Part shown: positions 26,713 to 34,411 of the stretch, one piece after another
How the letters are laid out: each line of letters opens with the position of its first letter
Position numbering within the stretch: the first letter of the stretch is position 1
Assembly (NCBI GenBank): GCA_005792545.1
Contig: SXRM01000299.1
Span: forward strand, 1 to 42,888
Length of the DNA stretch: 42,888 bases
Direction: 5' to 3'
Source of the DNA: Pseudomonadota bacterium
GTDB lineage: Bacteria > Myxococcota_A > UBA9042
Translations under genes and position numbers: made by a program
The notes under the pieces: generated by a model
What the model was told of the DNA's origin: nothing
What the model saw: only the letters and a program-made list of their open reading frames with translations
The model's database searches: none

Positions 26713-29019
26713 CTAACACTTACTCGCCGCAGCCACCACATGCACACCATCCGCAAGGACATGGACGCCCTTGGTTACCACCACTTTGGGCACAGGAACA
26801 CTTGGCGTGGTCTGGCCCCCATGGTCCCATTTTTGGTCCTGCACTTGCTTATCTTTCGGGGCCCAGGGTATCTGCTCATCAACCGTTTCAGCGGGGCCGA
26901 GACCAGCGATTGCGGCCTTGACCGCTTGCTCGCCGGCAGTCATACCCGCGGTCAGCGACTGCATCACTTTGATCGCAGGGCGGAGCAACGTTCCGAAGTC
27001 AGATTTGGCATCGGCGGGCGCCGTCAATGGCACGAAATACTCCCGGCCAATGCCGCGCACCTGCGGCATGTCAAACCACCGAATCCCACGATCTTCACCC
27101 GACTTGAGATAGTCAACTGACCCCCAGTTGGCCTGCCCAACCGCGGCATCCAGAAGCTCCGCAACGCCGGCGCGGCCCATGTGCTTTTCAAGCCATTGCA
27201 TATAGCGTTCCGTATAGGCCGCTGCGTGTGCTTGAAGGTGCCGCAGGACCGCGGTCAGAGCAAGCTCGCCATTGCGCGAGGGCAGCGAGCCAGGTGGCCC
27301 GAAGGCGGTCTCCGCGATCATCGAGTAGGCATCCAACCTGCGGGCCAGTTGGGTGGTTTCGCCGAAGTCAACCAAAATAGCCCGCGCGGCCCCTGTGAAT
27401 TGGCTTGCGATCACTTCCGCGTAGCGACGCAGCAGTTCACTGCGGTTTTCGCGCCAGAACGTCGCGGCTGCCCCGTTGGAACCCGTCTTGCCTGCAAACC
27501 AAAGCCAGAACAGATAGCGCCACTGTAGCACCAAGCCCGATGCGCTCGTCTGCATCCACTCCCACATCCCGCTGTCGCCGTTTGTGGCGCCGTCGGATGA
27601 GGGGCGACGACTACCGAAAGCGCCGTCTTCCGGCGGCAACGGTGGCGGGCCTAACGCCGCGGCAGGCGCCGTTGATGCTGCAACTAGATCCTTCTGTGAG
27701 TTCGTAAATTGGCCTATGTAACCGGCGATGGGGTCCAGCATGGCCGCAGTCTTGACCGCTTGAACAATCTGGAGCGTGTTGTCGACGGCACCCTTGGTTG
27801 CGGCTTTGGCGCCACTGCCACCAGGGTTCTTTGCAGGGTCTTCGACCGAAGGGACCGGCGACTGCTTGAAGATTGCATGCGGGTCGTCGAAGAGCCGCGC
27901 ATAGTGGTCCTTCTTGAAAAGCAATCGAACTTTGTCGAATAGTTGGCGCCGTGGCCACGAAAGATCGAAAACGGCGCTCCCGTCGGCAACATCATCGCCA
28001 TCAGGAACAAAATCGGGATCGAAGTCGTGAAAGAGTAGTCGCTCCAGCACATCTAGTGCGGCGGTTTCGCTGCTGCGTATGACCGTCGACCCCGCAGCAC
28101 GACAAGCGTCATCGACATGCGCCCGAATCTGCGCGTCGAACACGGACTCCGTCAAGAACCCCGGGTTCTCAGCGACGAAGCCCGCGTCGAATTGCATGGG
28201 CAGCACCCGCACGCGCAGCGCAGGTCGGACTCGGCGAGGCCACGTAGCGACCGTGTAGGACTTGCGCACCTCGTACGCGTACAGGTGCAAAGAATCCGTC
28301 TGTGACGGATTGCGCAAAGTGCGCCGCTCTGTAGCGCTGAACACGGTCTCGGTGGACGACCTGACCATGATTTTCGTTTGTTGCGTCAGCTTTTCGGCCG
28401 CCTTGACGACTGATTCGTGCACATGCTCCGTTCGGTGCTCGGTCGTATTGGTCACCTGGCTCTGAACTTCTGTTGTCGCACTGAACTTTCCTTGAACATT
28501 AATCTGAACCGCCTTGATGGGAATCGTTGCACCAACAGACAAGTCCATCGCGTTCGTAGCGCGCCAGCCGTTGACCTTGGAAGCGATGGCCGAAACCGTC
28601 GCCGCTTCGCGTTGGGTCGTGGACAGTTCCTTGGTCAGCTCAAATTGTGTAACATCCTCCCGGCTTTGCTCCACGATTGACCGCTGCATGCGAGAGGTCT
28701 CGAGCTCGCGCTGCTCATTGGGCGCCAGCGAAATTTCGGCCACGAAGTCGCCCAGTGTCAACTGGTCGAGGCGCCATTGCTGTGCGTGTTCGACCAACAG
28801 GCACGTCTCAACTTCGCATTTGACCGCGCACCCGCCAACCGTGGCGTCGACGCCCTGGCATGAGATCAAGCCAGGCAACGGCACGTGCGAGATCATCGTC
28901 ACCTGCTGCACCGCCGCATCGGGCTTGCCGAACGGCTGGCACAGGTTTACGTGCGCCGGGATGCCTTGCGGGCAGGTTGGGCCGATTTCGTCGGCGTCGG
29001 TCTTGCCTTGGGCGTTCAT
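26713..29019 (-). CDS. Large uncharacterised protein of the sigma-54 cluster
   Basis: 768 residues, ATG 29019 with GGAGG 9 nt upstream, 15 bp after the previous stop. There is no signal peptide. The first 80 residues are Cys-rich ('CQGVDATVGGCAVKCEVETC'). Residues 95-240 are Glu/Thr/Arg/Gln-rich and likely coiled ('QRELETSRMQRSIVEQSRED', 'EHRTEHVHESVVKAAEKLTQ'), ending in 'ERRTLRNPSQTDSLHLYAYEV' and 'SYTVATWPRRVRPALRV'. The middle carries 'DFDPDFVPDGDDVADGS'. A Trp/Leu-rich stretch ('LVLQWRYLFWLWFAG') could insert into a membrane. I do not recognise the family; size and neighbours suggest a structural or delivery component. Confidence 0.8.
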   Translation of the reverse strand: MNAQGKTDADEIGPTCPQGIPAHVNLCQPFGKPDAAVQQVTMISHVPLPGLISCQGVDATVGGCAVKCEVETCLLVEHAQQWRLDQLTLGDFVAEISLAPNEQRELETSRMQRSIVEQSREDVTQFELTKELSTTQREAATVSAIASKVNGWRATNAMDLSVGATIPIKAVQINVQGKFSATTEVQSQVTNTTEHRTEHVHESVVKAAEKLTQQTKIMVRSSTETVFSATERRTLRNPSQTDSLHLYAYEVRKSYTVATWPRRVRPALRVRVLPMQFDAGFVAENPGFLTESVFDAQIRAHVDDACRAAGSTVIRSSETAALDVLERLLFHDFDPDFVPDGDDVADGSAVFDLSWPRRQLFDKVRLLFKKDHYARLFDDPHAIFKQSPVPSVEDPAKNPGGSGAKAATKGAVDNTLQIVQAVKTAAMLDPIAGYIGQFTNSQKDLVAASTAPAAALGPPPLPPEDGAFGSRRPSSDGATNGDSGMWEWMQTSASGLVLQWRYLFWLWFAGKTGSNGAAATFWRENRSELLRRYAEVIASQFTGAARAILVDFGETTQLARRLDAYSMIAETAFGPPGSLPSRNGELALTAVLRHLQAHAAAYTERYMQWLEKHMGRAGVAELLDAAVGQANWGSVDYLKSGEDRGIRWFDMPQVRGIGREYFVPLTAPADAKSDFGTLLRPAIKVMQSLTAGMTAGEQAVKAAIAGLGPAETVDEQIPWAPKDKQVQDQKWDHGGQTTPSVPVPKVVVTKGVHVLADGVHVVAAASKC

Positions 29020-29034
29020 CGGGAAATTCCTCCG

Positions 29035-29412
29035 CTACGGCACCATCGAAACAGCAACGGCCAAGGTCGCGGAAGTGCCGGCACCGTAGGTCAGCGTCAC
29101 GCGAAACCGGTCCTCGATGGCCTGACTTGCCCGCAGGTTGGCGACCGGCGTGATCTCTGGCAGCACCGTCAAAGCGACGCTTCCTGCCGCAGCAATCATG
29201 GCGCCAGCCAACACCTGCTGCCAGACGCCAAGCGCGGGCACGTAGGCCTCAATGGCCGGCGTGATCGTGGCGCCACCAACCAGCGCGTAGACGTCAACCG
29301 CCACCTGAATGCCGCGATACGCGCCTATTTGCAGCGGATTGCCCAGTTCGTCGGTGTCCGCAACATCGCTGGCCGTAATCTCATCCCGTGGAAATGCAAT
29401 CGTGTTCTTCAT
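29035..29412 (-). CDS. Small phage-structural-like beta protein
   Basis: 125 residues, ATG 29412 with AGGAGG 6 nt upstream. The pattern 'YRGIQVAVDVYALVGGATIT' ... 'LPEITPVANLRASQAIEDRF' ... 'RVTLTYGAGTSATLAVAVS' matches the style of small structural proteins in tailed-phage genomes, where a glycine/threonine-rich strand pair closes a beta-sandwich. It has no signal peptide. It lies between the PKD-domain gene (27-bp gap) and the 768-residue gene (15-bp gap). The similarity is by pattern only. Confidence 0.7.
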   Translation of the reverse strand: MKNTIAFPRDEITASDVADTDELGNPLQIGAYRGIQVAVDVYALVGGATITPAIEAYVPALGVWQQVLAGAMIAAAGSVALTVLPEITPVANLRASQAIEDRFRVTLTYGAGTSATLAVAVSMVP

Positions 29413-29439
29413 CCCGTGCCTCCTGTCGCCCTGTTTGCG

Positions 29440-31101
29440 CTACCGCGGCCGAATCGCAACATTGAGCCCCGCCGAGCCACCCGGCCCGACAGTTTGGTTG
29501 CCTACCGACGCGAGCAGGTTCAGCAATGCGTGCGGGCGCATGCCCGAGCGCATCTTCTGCGGATCTGGCAGTGGCATTGCCGAGCGCACGACGTCCACCA
29601 CCGTCCAGGTTTCGGCCCCAACCGTAGTTGGGCGCGTGGTCGAGCGGCGCAGGGTGCCGTCCGGCATCTGCCTTGAGGTCACGGTCTGGCCGTCTTGCAG
29701 GCTCATCAACCGCTCGGCCGGGTCTTCCACAACCGGGCTTTCTGCTGCCACCGCGCGACTGAACGCCTGGACCGCACGACCGACATCCCATACATAGGGC
29801 GGCATGGTGGTGGCCAAGGTAGCAGTGTTGCCCACAGCGACTGCCCGTCCGGCGACGAACTGGCCACCAGCGCCACCGGCTTCGAGCGCCATCTGCTCTG
29901 GGGCGATCTCCGCGCTTGCAGAGCCGGCCGGCCCCACTTGCAGGACCGCCCAGAACGGCCAAGCGCCGCCGTGCAGTCGCAGGCAAAGCTGGCCATTGGC
30001 CGGGTTGGCGAACAGAAGCGCCGTTGCACCTTCGAAGTTGGCGATGTCGTCTGTCGCGAGTTGTACAAAGCGCGACGCCACCTGGCTGACGACCTGTGCG
30101 GCCTCCCAGGCCCATGCCGCCGCCCAGTCCGGTTGCGGCGGCGGTTGCAATCCCTGCTGCGTTTGCCGGCGCCACGACCATACCGGCACGTTCGCGGCGG
30201 TCTGGTTGTCGTCCAACTCGCGCAGTGCGTACTCATTCCACCGCATGACCTCGGCCATCCGCACGGACTTGTCCCCGGCACCGATGTAGGCGCCGACTGC
30301 CCAAGGTTCCGGATCGAGGTCGGCAAGCAAGGCGCCGTTGCCGGCCGTGACGAGGTCGCTTGCAGCGTCGGCGAGAAAGGGCCAGTGCAGGCCACCGGCA
30401 GGATCTGCGGCCGCCTCACGCCACTGCAACTCGAAAATGGCTGCCGCGGTACGGATGGGGTCGTTTGAGCCGAAGCACAACTGGTCCAGTGGAAAGCTCA
30501 ACGCCAACGCCGCCGGCAGCCGGTCGCGCGGGGTTGGCATACGGCCAAGACCGTTGGCATATGCCGCTTGTAGGCGGCAAAGGGCGTCGTCGCAAGCCCG
30601 TTCGAGATTGGCGACGGTCAGCGTCCCTGCGGCTGCCGCGCCCCAGTCACCGACGGCCAGCGTGGTGCCGCCAATTTCGCGCGGATTCGAACGCTTGGGC
30701 GCCACCGCAAGGACATGGCGAATCCCAGTGCCGTTGTCGCGAAGCGACGTTTGCACCGCGGCGACCCACGGCGTGGCCACTCCAGCACCTGAACCAGTTG
30801 TGCTCGCCCGCGCCCAAACGACGGTGACCCACCAGGAAAACGACTGCAAGGCTCCGCCAATTACCGTCTGCACCTGCATCCGGTAGGTGCCCGGCGACGT
30901 CCAAGTGTGCGTGGTCGAAGGCGTGGCGGGCGCGTACACGCCCGAGGTGATGTCGCCGTCGTCCCAATCGACGGTGTAATCGAAGGTGGTGACGTTGCTA
31001 AGCTTGTTTGCGCAGTCGATCAGGTTGAGGGTGAATGGCGACAGCGCCTCGGCCACGAGTTTCTCGCCGACTGCGAGTTCAACAGCGGTAACAGGATACA
31101 T
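29440..31101 (-). CDS. PKD-domain protein, first gene of the sigma-54 cluster
   Basis: 553 residues from ATG 31101, selected for its GGAGG 8 nt upstream; the open frame to 31140 crosses the expected transcription start. Residues about 20-95 form a PKD beta-sandwich ('FDYTVDWDDGD' ... 'STTHTWTSPGTYRMQVQTV'). The remaining 450 residues are Ala/Trp-rich and unassigned ('WDVGRAVQAFSRAVAAE', 'LHWPFLADAASDLV'), and the C-terminus has 'VGNQTVGPGGSAGLNVAIRP'. No signal peptide is visible. PKD modules usually mediate binding in extracellular or particle-surface proteins. It begins about 50 bp downstream of a -24/-12 promoter. Confidence 0.82.
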   Translation of the reverse strand: MYPVTAVELAVGEKLVAEALSPFTLNLIDCANKLSNVTTFDYTVDWDDGDITSGVYAPATPSTTHTWTSPGTYRMQVQTVIGGALQSFSWWVTVVWARASTTGSGAGVATPWVAAVQTSLRDNGTGIRHVLAVAPKRSNPREIGGTTLAVGDWGAAAAGTLTVANLERACDDALCRLQAAYANGLGRMPTPRDRLPAALALSFPLDQLCFGSNDPIRTAAAIFELQWREAAADPAGGLHWPFLADAASDLVTAGNGALLADLDPEPWAVGAYIGAGDKSVRMAEVMRWNEYALRELDDNQTAANVPVWSWRRQTQQGLQPPPQPDWAAAWAWEAAQVVSQVASRFVQLATDDIANFEGATALLFANPANGQLCLRLHGGAWPFWAVLQVGPAGSASAEIAPEQMALEAGGAGGQFVAGRAVAVGNTATLATTMPPYVWDVGRAVQAFSRAVAAESPVVEDPAERLMSLQDGQTVTSRQMPDGTLRRSTTRPTTVGAETWTVVDVVRSAMPLPDPQKMRSGMRPHALLNLLASVGNQTVGPGGSAGLNVAIRPR

Positions 31102-31140
31102 GCGCAGAACCTCCGCCGCCCGGCCCCAACAGGGCGACAT

Positions 31141-31285
31141 GTGTAACCCTGAGCAAGAACCATGCCAGCGGATGGCCGATATGTAACCAACTGAACTTGT
31201 TGTGCTTACCAGTTTTGTGCTGCGCGACCGTCACCGTGACCGCCCTTCGCCGGCCACGTGACCCGGCCCGGGGCTACATGTGACC
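31141..31285. promoter_or_regulatory. Candidate activator-binding repeats around the sigma-54 promoter
   Basis: The octamer RTGTRACC occurs three times in the same orientation: GTGTAACC (31141-31148), ATGTAACC (31181-31188) and ATGTGACC (31278-31285). A palindrome GTCACcGTGAC is at 31230-31240. They surround the -24/-12 element and sit beside the activator gene. Binding is inferred, not shown. Confidence 0.35.
31152..31167 (-). promoter_or_regulatory. Sigma-54 (-24/-12) promoter of the PKD/zincin cluster
   Basis: On the minus strand the sequence reads TGGCATGGTTCTTGCT: TGGCATG (31161-31167), GTTC, TTGCT (31152-31156). The consensus is TGGCACG-N4-TTGCW, so the only deviation is one C to T. 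GG and GC are separated by exactly 10 bp. Transcription would start near 31141, giving a leader of about 40 nt to ATG 31101. Confidence 0.75.
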
Positions 31286-31303
31286 ATGCCGCTGCGCGCT
31301 TGC

Positions 31304-32321
31304 TCACCCCGCGCGCCTGCGCAGCCAGCGCAGAAGCGACGTCCGCTCCACGCCCAGTTCCGCAGCTGCACGCGTGTGGTTGCCGGCATGGCGGTCGAGC
31401 GCGGCAGCCACTGCGCAGGCATCCAGCCGCATCGCCCGCGGCGGACGCGCCAGGTCAGCCGGCGAGGTCGGCGCGGAACCGGGGTGCGGATCGGCCACGG
31501 CAACCGGTCCGACCGGCGTCGCCGCCTGTGCCGCCGCCATCATCCCGAACACCAGTTCGCTTGCCTGCACCGGACTTCGATCGCCGGGCTCGCGCCGGCG
31601 AACCACCCGCGCCAAGGTCTTGTCCAACTCGCGCAGGTTGCCCGGCCAATGGTACGCCCGCATCCGCAAGTATGCGTCTTCGCGGAGTATGAGTGGGGGG
31701 GGCATTGTTGCCTTGGTTTTGCATGGTTGCGACCAGCGCGAGCAACTCATCGCGTCGCTGCCGCAGCGGTGGCAGGGTCAAGAACTCGTCGGCAATGCGT
31801 TCGAGCAGATCACCGCGAAATCGGCCCGCGTGGACTGCTGCCGGCAGAGCGACGTTGGTGGCGCAGACGATGCGTACGTCGACCGCCAGTTCGTTCCGGC
31901 GACCCAGCGGAGCGACGACGCCGGCTTCCAGCGCCCGCAGTAGTTGCGGTTGGACAGCAAGCGGCAGTTCGCCAATTTCGTCCAAGAACAGCGTGCCGCC
32001 GTGCGCCGCGACAAAGCTGCCTTCCTGGTCGGCATCGGCCCCGGTGAACGCGCCGCGGCAGTGGCCGAAAAGCGTGCTGGCCGCCAGAGTTGGGGTCAGC
32101 GACGCGCAGTTGACCACGACGAAGCGTTGCCCGCGGCGGCTGCTTTGCGCGTGGACGGCCAACGCGGCAAGGCCCTTGCCGGTGCCGGTTTCGCCGCACA
32201 GCAGCAGCGGCGCGTCGTGGGTGGCGGCGCTTGCGATGGCGGGCGCGGCCTTGCCTAGCAGTGTCTGAGCGGCGGTCAGATTCAGCGGCCGGTGCGCGGG
32301 TGTTTCGGTGCGTTTCGCCAT
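31304..32321 (-). CDS. Sigma-54-dependent activator without receiver domain, frameshifted at a C8 tract
   Basis: ATG 32321 (GGGGAG just upstream). Frame 1 carries the AAA+ domain: Walker A GETGTGKG (residues 43-50), the sigma-54-contacting GAFTGA loop (90-95), Walker B 'GGTLFLDEIGEL' (D114/E115) and 'LPPLRQRRDELLALV'. At a run of eight C (31695-31702) the frame is lost. Dropping one C joins it to 'PLILREDAYLRMRAYHWPGN', then a C-terminal Fis-type helix-turn-helix ('VAAALDRHAGNHTRAAAELG') ending at 31304. There is no N-terminal sensor domain. It lies upstream of the -24/-12 promoter it probably controls. The frameshift may be a sequencing error, decay, or slippage control. Confidence 0.82.
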
Positions 32322-32646
32322 GCTCTCCCCGGTTGCGACCGTGAAGGACACGACCGCCTTGGTGCGCCCGAAACCGGTTATCCGTTTGCGGGCGCGCGTG
32401 CTGGGGAAGAGCACGGGGCGAGCGTAGCGGTGGCGGGCGCGCCGGTCAATGTGGCGTGGCATCGGGGCGTGCTCGGATCTGGTGGCCCGCTCAGGAGGCA
32501 TTCGTCCGCGCTGGAATCAGCACCGGTAACTATGCAAAAAGTAAGAAAGCGACGGCATCTTCCAGGTCAGTCAAACAACCATGGCGTCGGAATCCCCTCG
32601 GCACCCACAGTTGAAGTTCGCGTTCCGTAGCAGAACCATGGCGGTC
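32322..32646. other. Gene-free region upstream of the activator
   Basis: About 325 bp between the activator start and the Doc-like toxin stop. It holds the probable activator promoter (32421-32449) and a palindromic AACCGGTT near 32380. I see no coding sequence. Confidence 0.5.
32421..32449 (-). promoter_or_regulatory. Putative sigma-70 promoter of the sigma-54 activator
   Basis: On the minus strand: TTGACC (32444-32449), 17-bp spacer, TACGCT (32421-32426). The leader to ATG 32321 would be about 90 nt. Confidence 0.45.
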
Positions 32647-33036
32647 TCACGGCGCAGACGCGAGCCTGCGCAGCACTTCGGCAACTTGGGCCTTGTGCAG
32701 GCGCCCTTGTGCAACCGCCATGGTCATGTCGTACAGCGCATCCGTGCCGCATTGGATTGGCGCGCCGTCCAGGTCGAGAAACGTCAGGGCCGCCAGCAGG
32801 CCAGTGCGCTTGTTACCATCGACGAACGCATGGTTGCGCACAAGGTGGTACAGATAGGCTGCTGCCATCTCGAACAGGTCGTGGTGGAGAAACGCGCCGT
32901 CGAAGGTAGCTTGCGGCTGCGCGACCGCCGATTCCAGCAGTTTGTGGTCACGCAGACCCGCTGCACCGCCGAAGCGCTGCAACTGCTGGGCGTGCAACGC
33001 CAGCACTTCGTCCACGCTGATAAATTCAGTTGTCAC
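32647..33036 (-). CDS. doc: Doc-type Fic-fold toxin (death-on-curing family)
   Basis: 129 residues from GTG 33036. The Fic/Doc motif is complete: H69-A-F-V-D-G-N-K-R-T-G79 in 'RNHAFVDGNKRTGLLAAL', with the Doc-typical N-terminus 'FISVDEVLALHAQQLQRFGG' and 'GLRDHKLLESAVAQPQATF'. Doc phosphorylates elongation factor Tu and halts translation. The start overlaps the antitoxin stop (GTGA), giving translational coupling. The partner is AbrB-fold rather than Phd. Confidence 0.92.
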   Translation of the reverse strand: MTTEFISVDEVLALHAQQLQRFGGAAGLRDHKLLESAVAQPQATFDGAFLHHDLFEMAAAYLYHLVRNHAFVDGNKRTGLLAALTFLDLDGAPIQCGTDALYDMTMAVAQGRLHKAQVAEVLRRLASAP

Positions 33037-33257
33037 TTCGCGAGCTTCTCGAAAGCGCCCGCGTGGGCATCCATCGCGCGGCCCGCGGCGGCACGGACGC
33101 GCTCGGCGCGACTGTTGCGTTGCGGCCGGATGATCAGCGCTTCGCCATCCGTCTTGATTTCCAGCGCCGTGTCGCGGGTGATGTTGAGCAATTCCAGGAT
33201 CGGCCGGTCGATGATGAGGCCGAGGCTGTTGCCGATGGGGGTCAGGTTCTTGATCAT
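33033..33257 (-). CDS. AbrB/MazE-fold antitoxin paired with Doc
   Basis: 74 residues from ATG 33257. 'IKNLTPIGNSLGLIIDRPIL' and 'ALEIKTDGEALIIRPQ' form the swapped-hairpin AbrB DNA-binding domain; the Arg/Ala-rich helix after it ('RAERVRAAAGRAMDAHAGAF') should wrap the toxin. A strong promoter and a short inverted repeat lie just upstream, fitting autoregulation by the complex. Confidence 0.88.
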   Translation of the reverse strand: MIKNLTPIGNSLGLIIDRPILELLNITRDTALEIKTDGEALIIRPQRNSRAERVRAAAGRAMDAHAGAFEKLAK

Positions 33258-33271
33258 GGGACGCTCGGAAC

Positions 33272-33318
33272 GAACACCGTTCTCACAGCATTATAACTAA
33301 GCAGCACCGGGTCATCAA
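33272..33318 (-). promoter_or_regulatory. Promoter and possible operator of the AbrB/Doc module
   Basis: On the minus strand: TTGATG (33313-33318), 17-bp spacer, perfect TATAAT (33290-33295). GAAC-ACC-GTTC (33272-33282), an inverted repeat, sits at the expected start site, where a bound antitoxin would block transcription. Confidence 0.6.
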
Positions 33319-33389
33319 CGGTAGGTGGGCGGCGGCTAGTGCCGGCCAACCCTTGCACGGAAAGGGCCTCAAAACTGGCAGGCTGAAAA

Positions 33390-33935
33390 CTACCTGTGCT
33401 GCTTCGAAGACGAGGGCACCCGCCCCACATCCACCGCTCGCACCCCACGCTGCACCACGTTCCCAAGCCACAACTCACGCAAGAAGTGGTCCACGGGCCA
33501 AATTCGCGTGCCATCGTCAAGCTTGCTCGCGAACGGCTGCCGGCACACCACTAGCCGCTGCATCGTCGGAAACTCTTCGGCGAGCGCCCGCAGGCCGCGC
33601 AAATCGCGGGCATTGACGTGGTCGGCGGCCTTGACCTCGACACCCCACAGCGGCACGCCCCGGCGTTGCAGCACGAAATCGACCTCCAGCCCCGACAGCG
33701 AGCGCCAGAATTCGAGCTGGACGTCGCCATCTAAGTAGTCGATGGCGGTGCGCAGTTCGCGCCACACGAAGTGCTCCAACGCCGTGCCGTATTCGGTCGT
33801 GTGCGGCTGCAGGTCAAGGCGGCCGAGGGCCGCATGGGCCACGCCAGCGTCAAAGAAATGGAACTTCTTCGTTGCGGTCGCTTTGCGCTGGCGAAATTCA
33901 GGGGAGCTACTGCCGGATTTCGCCAAATTCGGCAT
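33390..33935 (-). pseudogene. Second DUF4143 remnant, N-terminus missing
   Basis: Up to 181 residues. Family sequence starts only at 'RKATATKKFHFFDAGVAHAA', followed by 'GTALEHFVWRELRTAIDYL', the nuclease-like 'LEFWRSLSGLEVDFVLQ' and 'WGVEVKAADHV', and the terminal 'VVCRQPFASKL' region. The P-loop ATPase and the winged-helix segment seen at the start of the 22908 copy are absent. The first codons arise from a 12-bp inverted repeat and do not look like family sequence. I judge it a 5'-deleted relic of an AAA_14/DUF4143 protein. Confidence 0.75.
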
Positions 33936-33959
33936 CGCTGATGCCGAATTTCAGATTTT
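33925..33959 (+). terminator. Strong stem-loop followed by T-run
   Basis: AAATTCGGCATC (33925-33936), loop GCT, GATGCCGAATTT (33940-33951): a perfect 12-bp stem with a 3-base loop, then CAGATTTTT on the plus strand. It has the form of an intrinsic terminator, yet no plus-strand gene ends here. It marks the broken edge of the DUF4143 relic. Confidence 0.55.
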
Positions 33960-34098
33960 TCGGCAATCCACAAATATGTCTAGTTGTTATGAAGGCCGTA
34001 CTCGGAACCTTGAGCGTCGCAGGTCGCCTCTAAAGCGACGGATTGCGCGAACGCCCGGGCTCGACCGGACCAAGCGCAGCGCGCGAACGCCGCTAGCC

Positions 34099-34144
34099 TT
34101 GCCCCGCGGACCACAATCACCTAAACTGCCTAAATCGCGCGATT
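34099..34144 (+). promoter_or_regulatory. Promoter and operator of the Phd/PIN module
   Basis: TTGCCC (34099-34104), 17-bp spacer, TAAACT (34122-34127), then a perfect 12-bp palindrome AATCGCGCGATT (34133-34144) at the predicted start site. This is the classic arrangement for autorepression by an antitoxin. Confidence 0.55.
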
Positions 34145-34162
34145 CGCGCGGAGGCCTCCACT

Positions 34163-34411
34163 GTGCAAACCGTCACCGCGAACGAAGCCAAGGCCCGCTT
34201 CGGCGAGTTCATCGACAAGGCCCAGCGCGAACCTGTGCGGGTCACGCGCCACGACCGTGTGGTGTGCGTGATGGTGAGCGCCCAAGACTACGAAGCCATG
34301 CGCCAGTTCTACGCCAATCGGCTCGCTGCCACCTTGGCAGCCACCGCGCAAAGCGCTGCCGCGGCCGGACTGACCGAAGCAGGTCTCGCGGCACTGCTCG
34401 CCGATGACTGA
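34163..34411 (+). CDS. Phd/YefM-type antitoxin
   Basis: 82 residues from GTG 34163, with GGAGG 8 nt upstream. The N-terminus 'MQTVTANEAKARFGEFIDKA' and 'EPVRVTRHDRVVCVMVSAQD' are the Phd/YefM DNA-binding fold; the C-terminal Ala-rich helix is the toxin-neutralising part. It overlaps the PIN toxin by 8 bp (ATGACTGA). Confidence 0.9.
   Translation: MQTVTANEAKARFGEFIDKAQREPVRVTRHDRVVCVMVSAQDYEAMRQFYANRLAATLAATAQSAAAAGLTEAGLAALLADD

Noticed and set aside
26682..26762. Upstream extension of lipoprotein B to ATG 26762
   Set aside because: It would overlap the end of the 768-residue gene and push the lipoprotein signal 27 residues inward. GTG 26681 gives a normal signal peptide.
33990..34080. Possible tRNA-like fold near GGTCGCCTCTAAAGCGAC
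   Set aside because: Only a 5-bp stem with a 7-base loop; no acceptor stem, T-arm consensus or CCA context.
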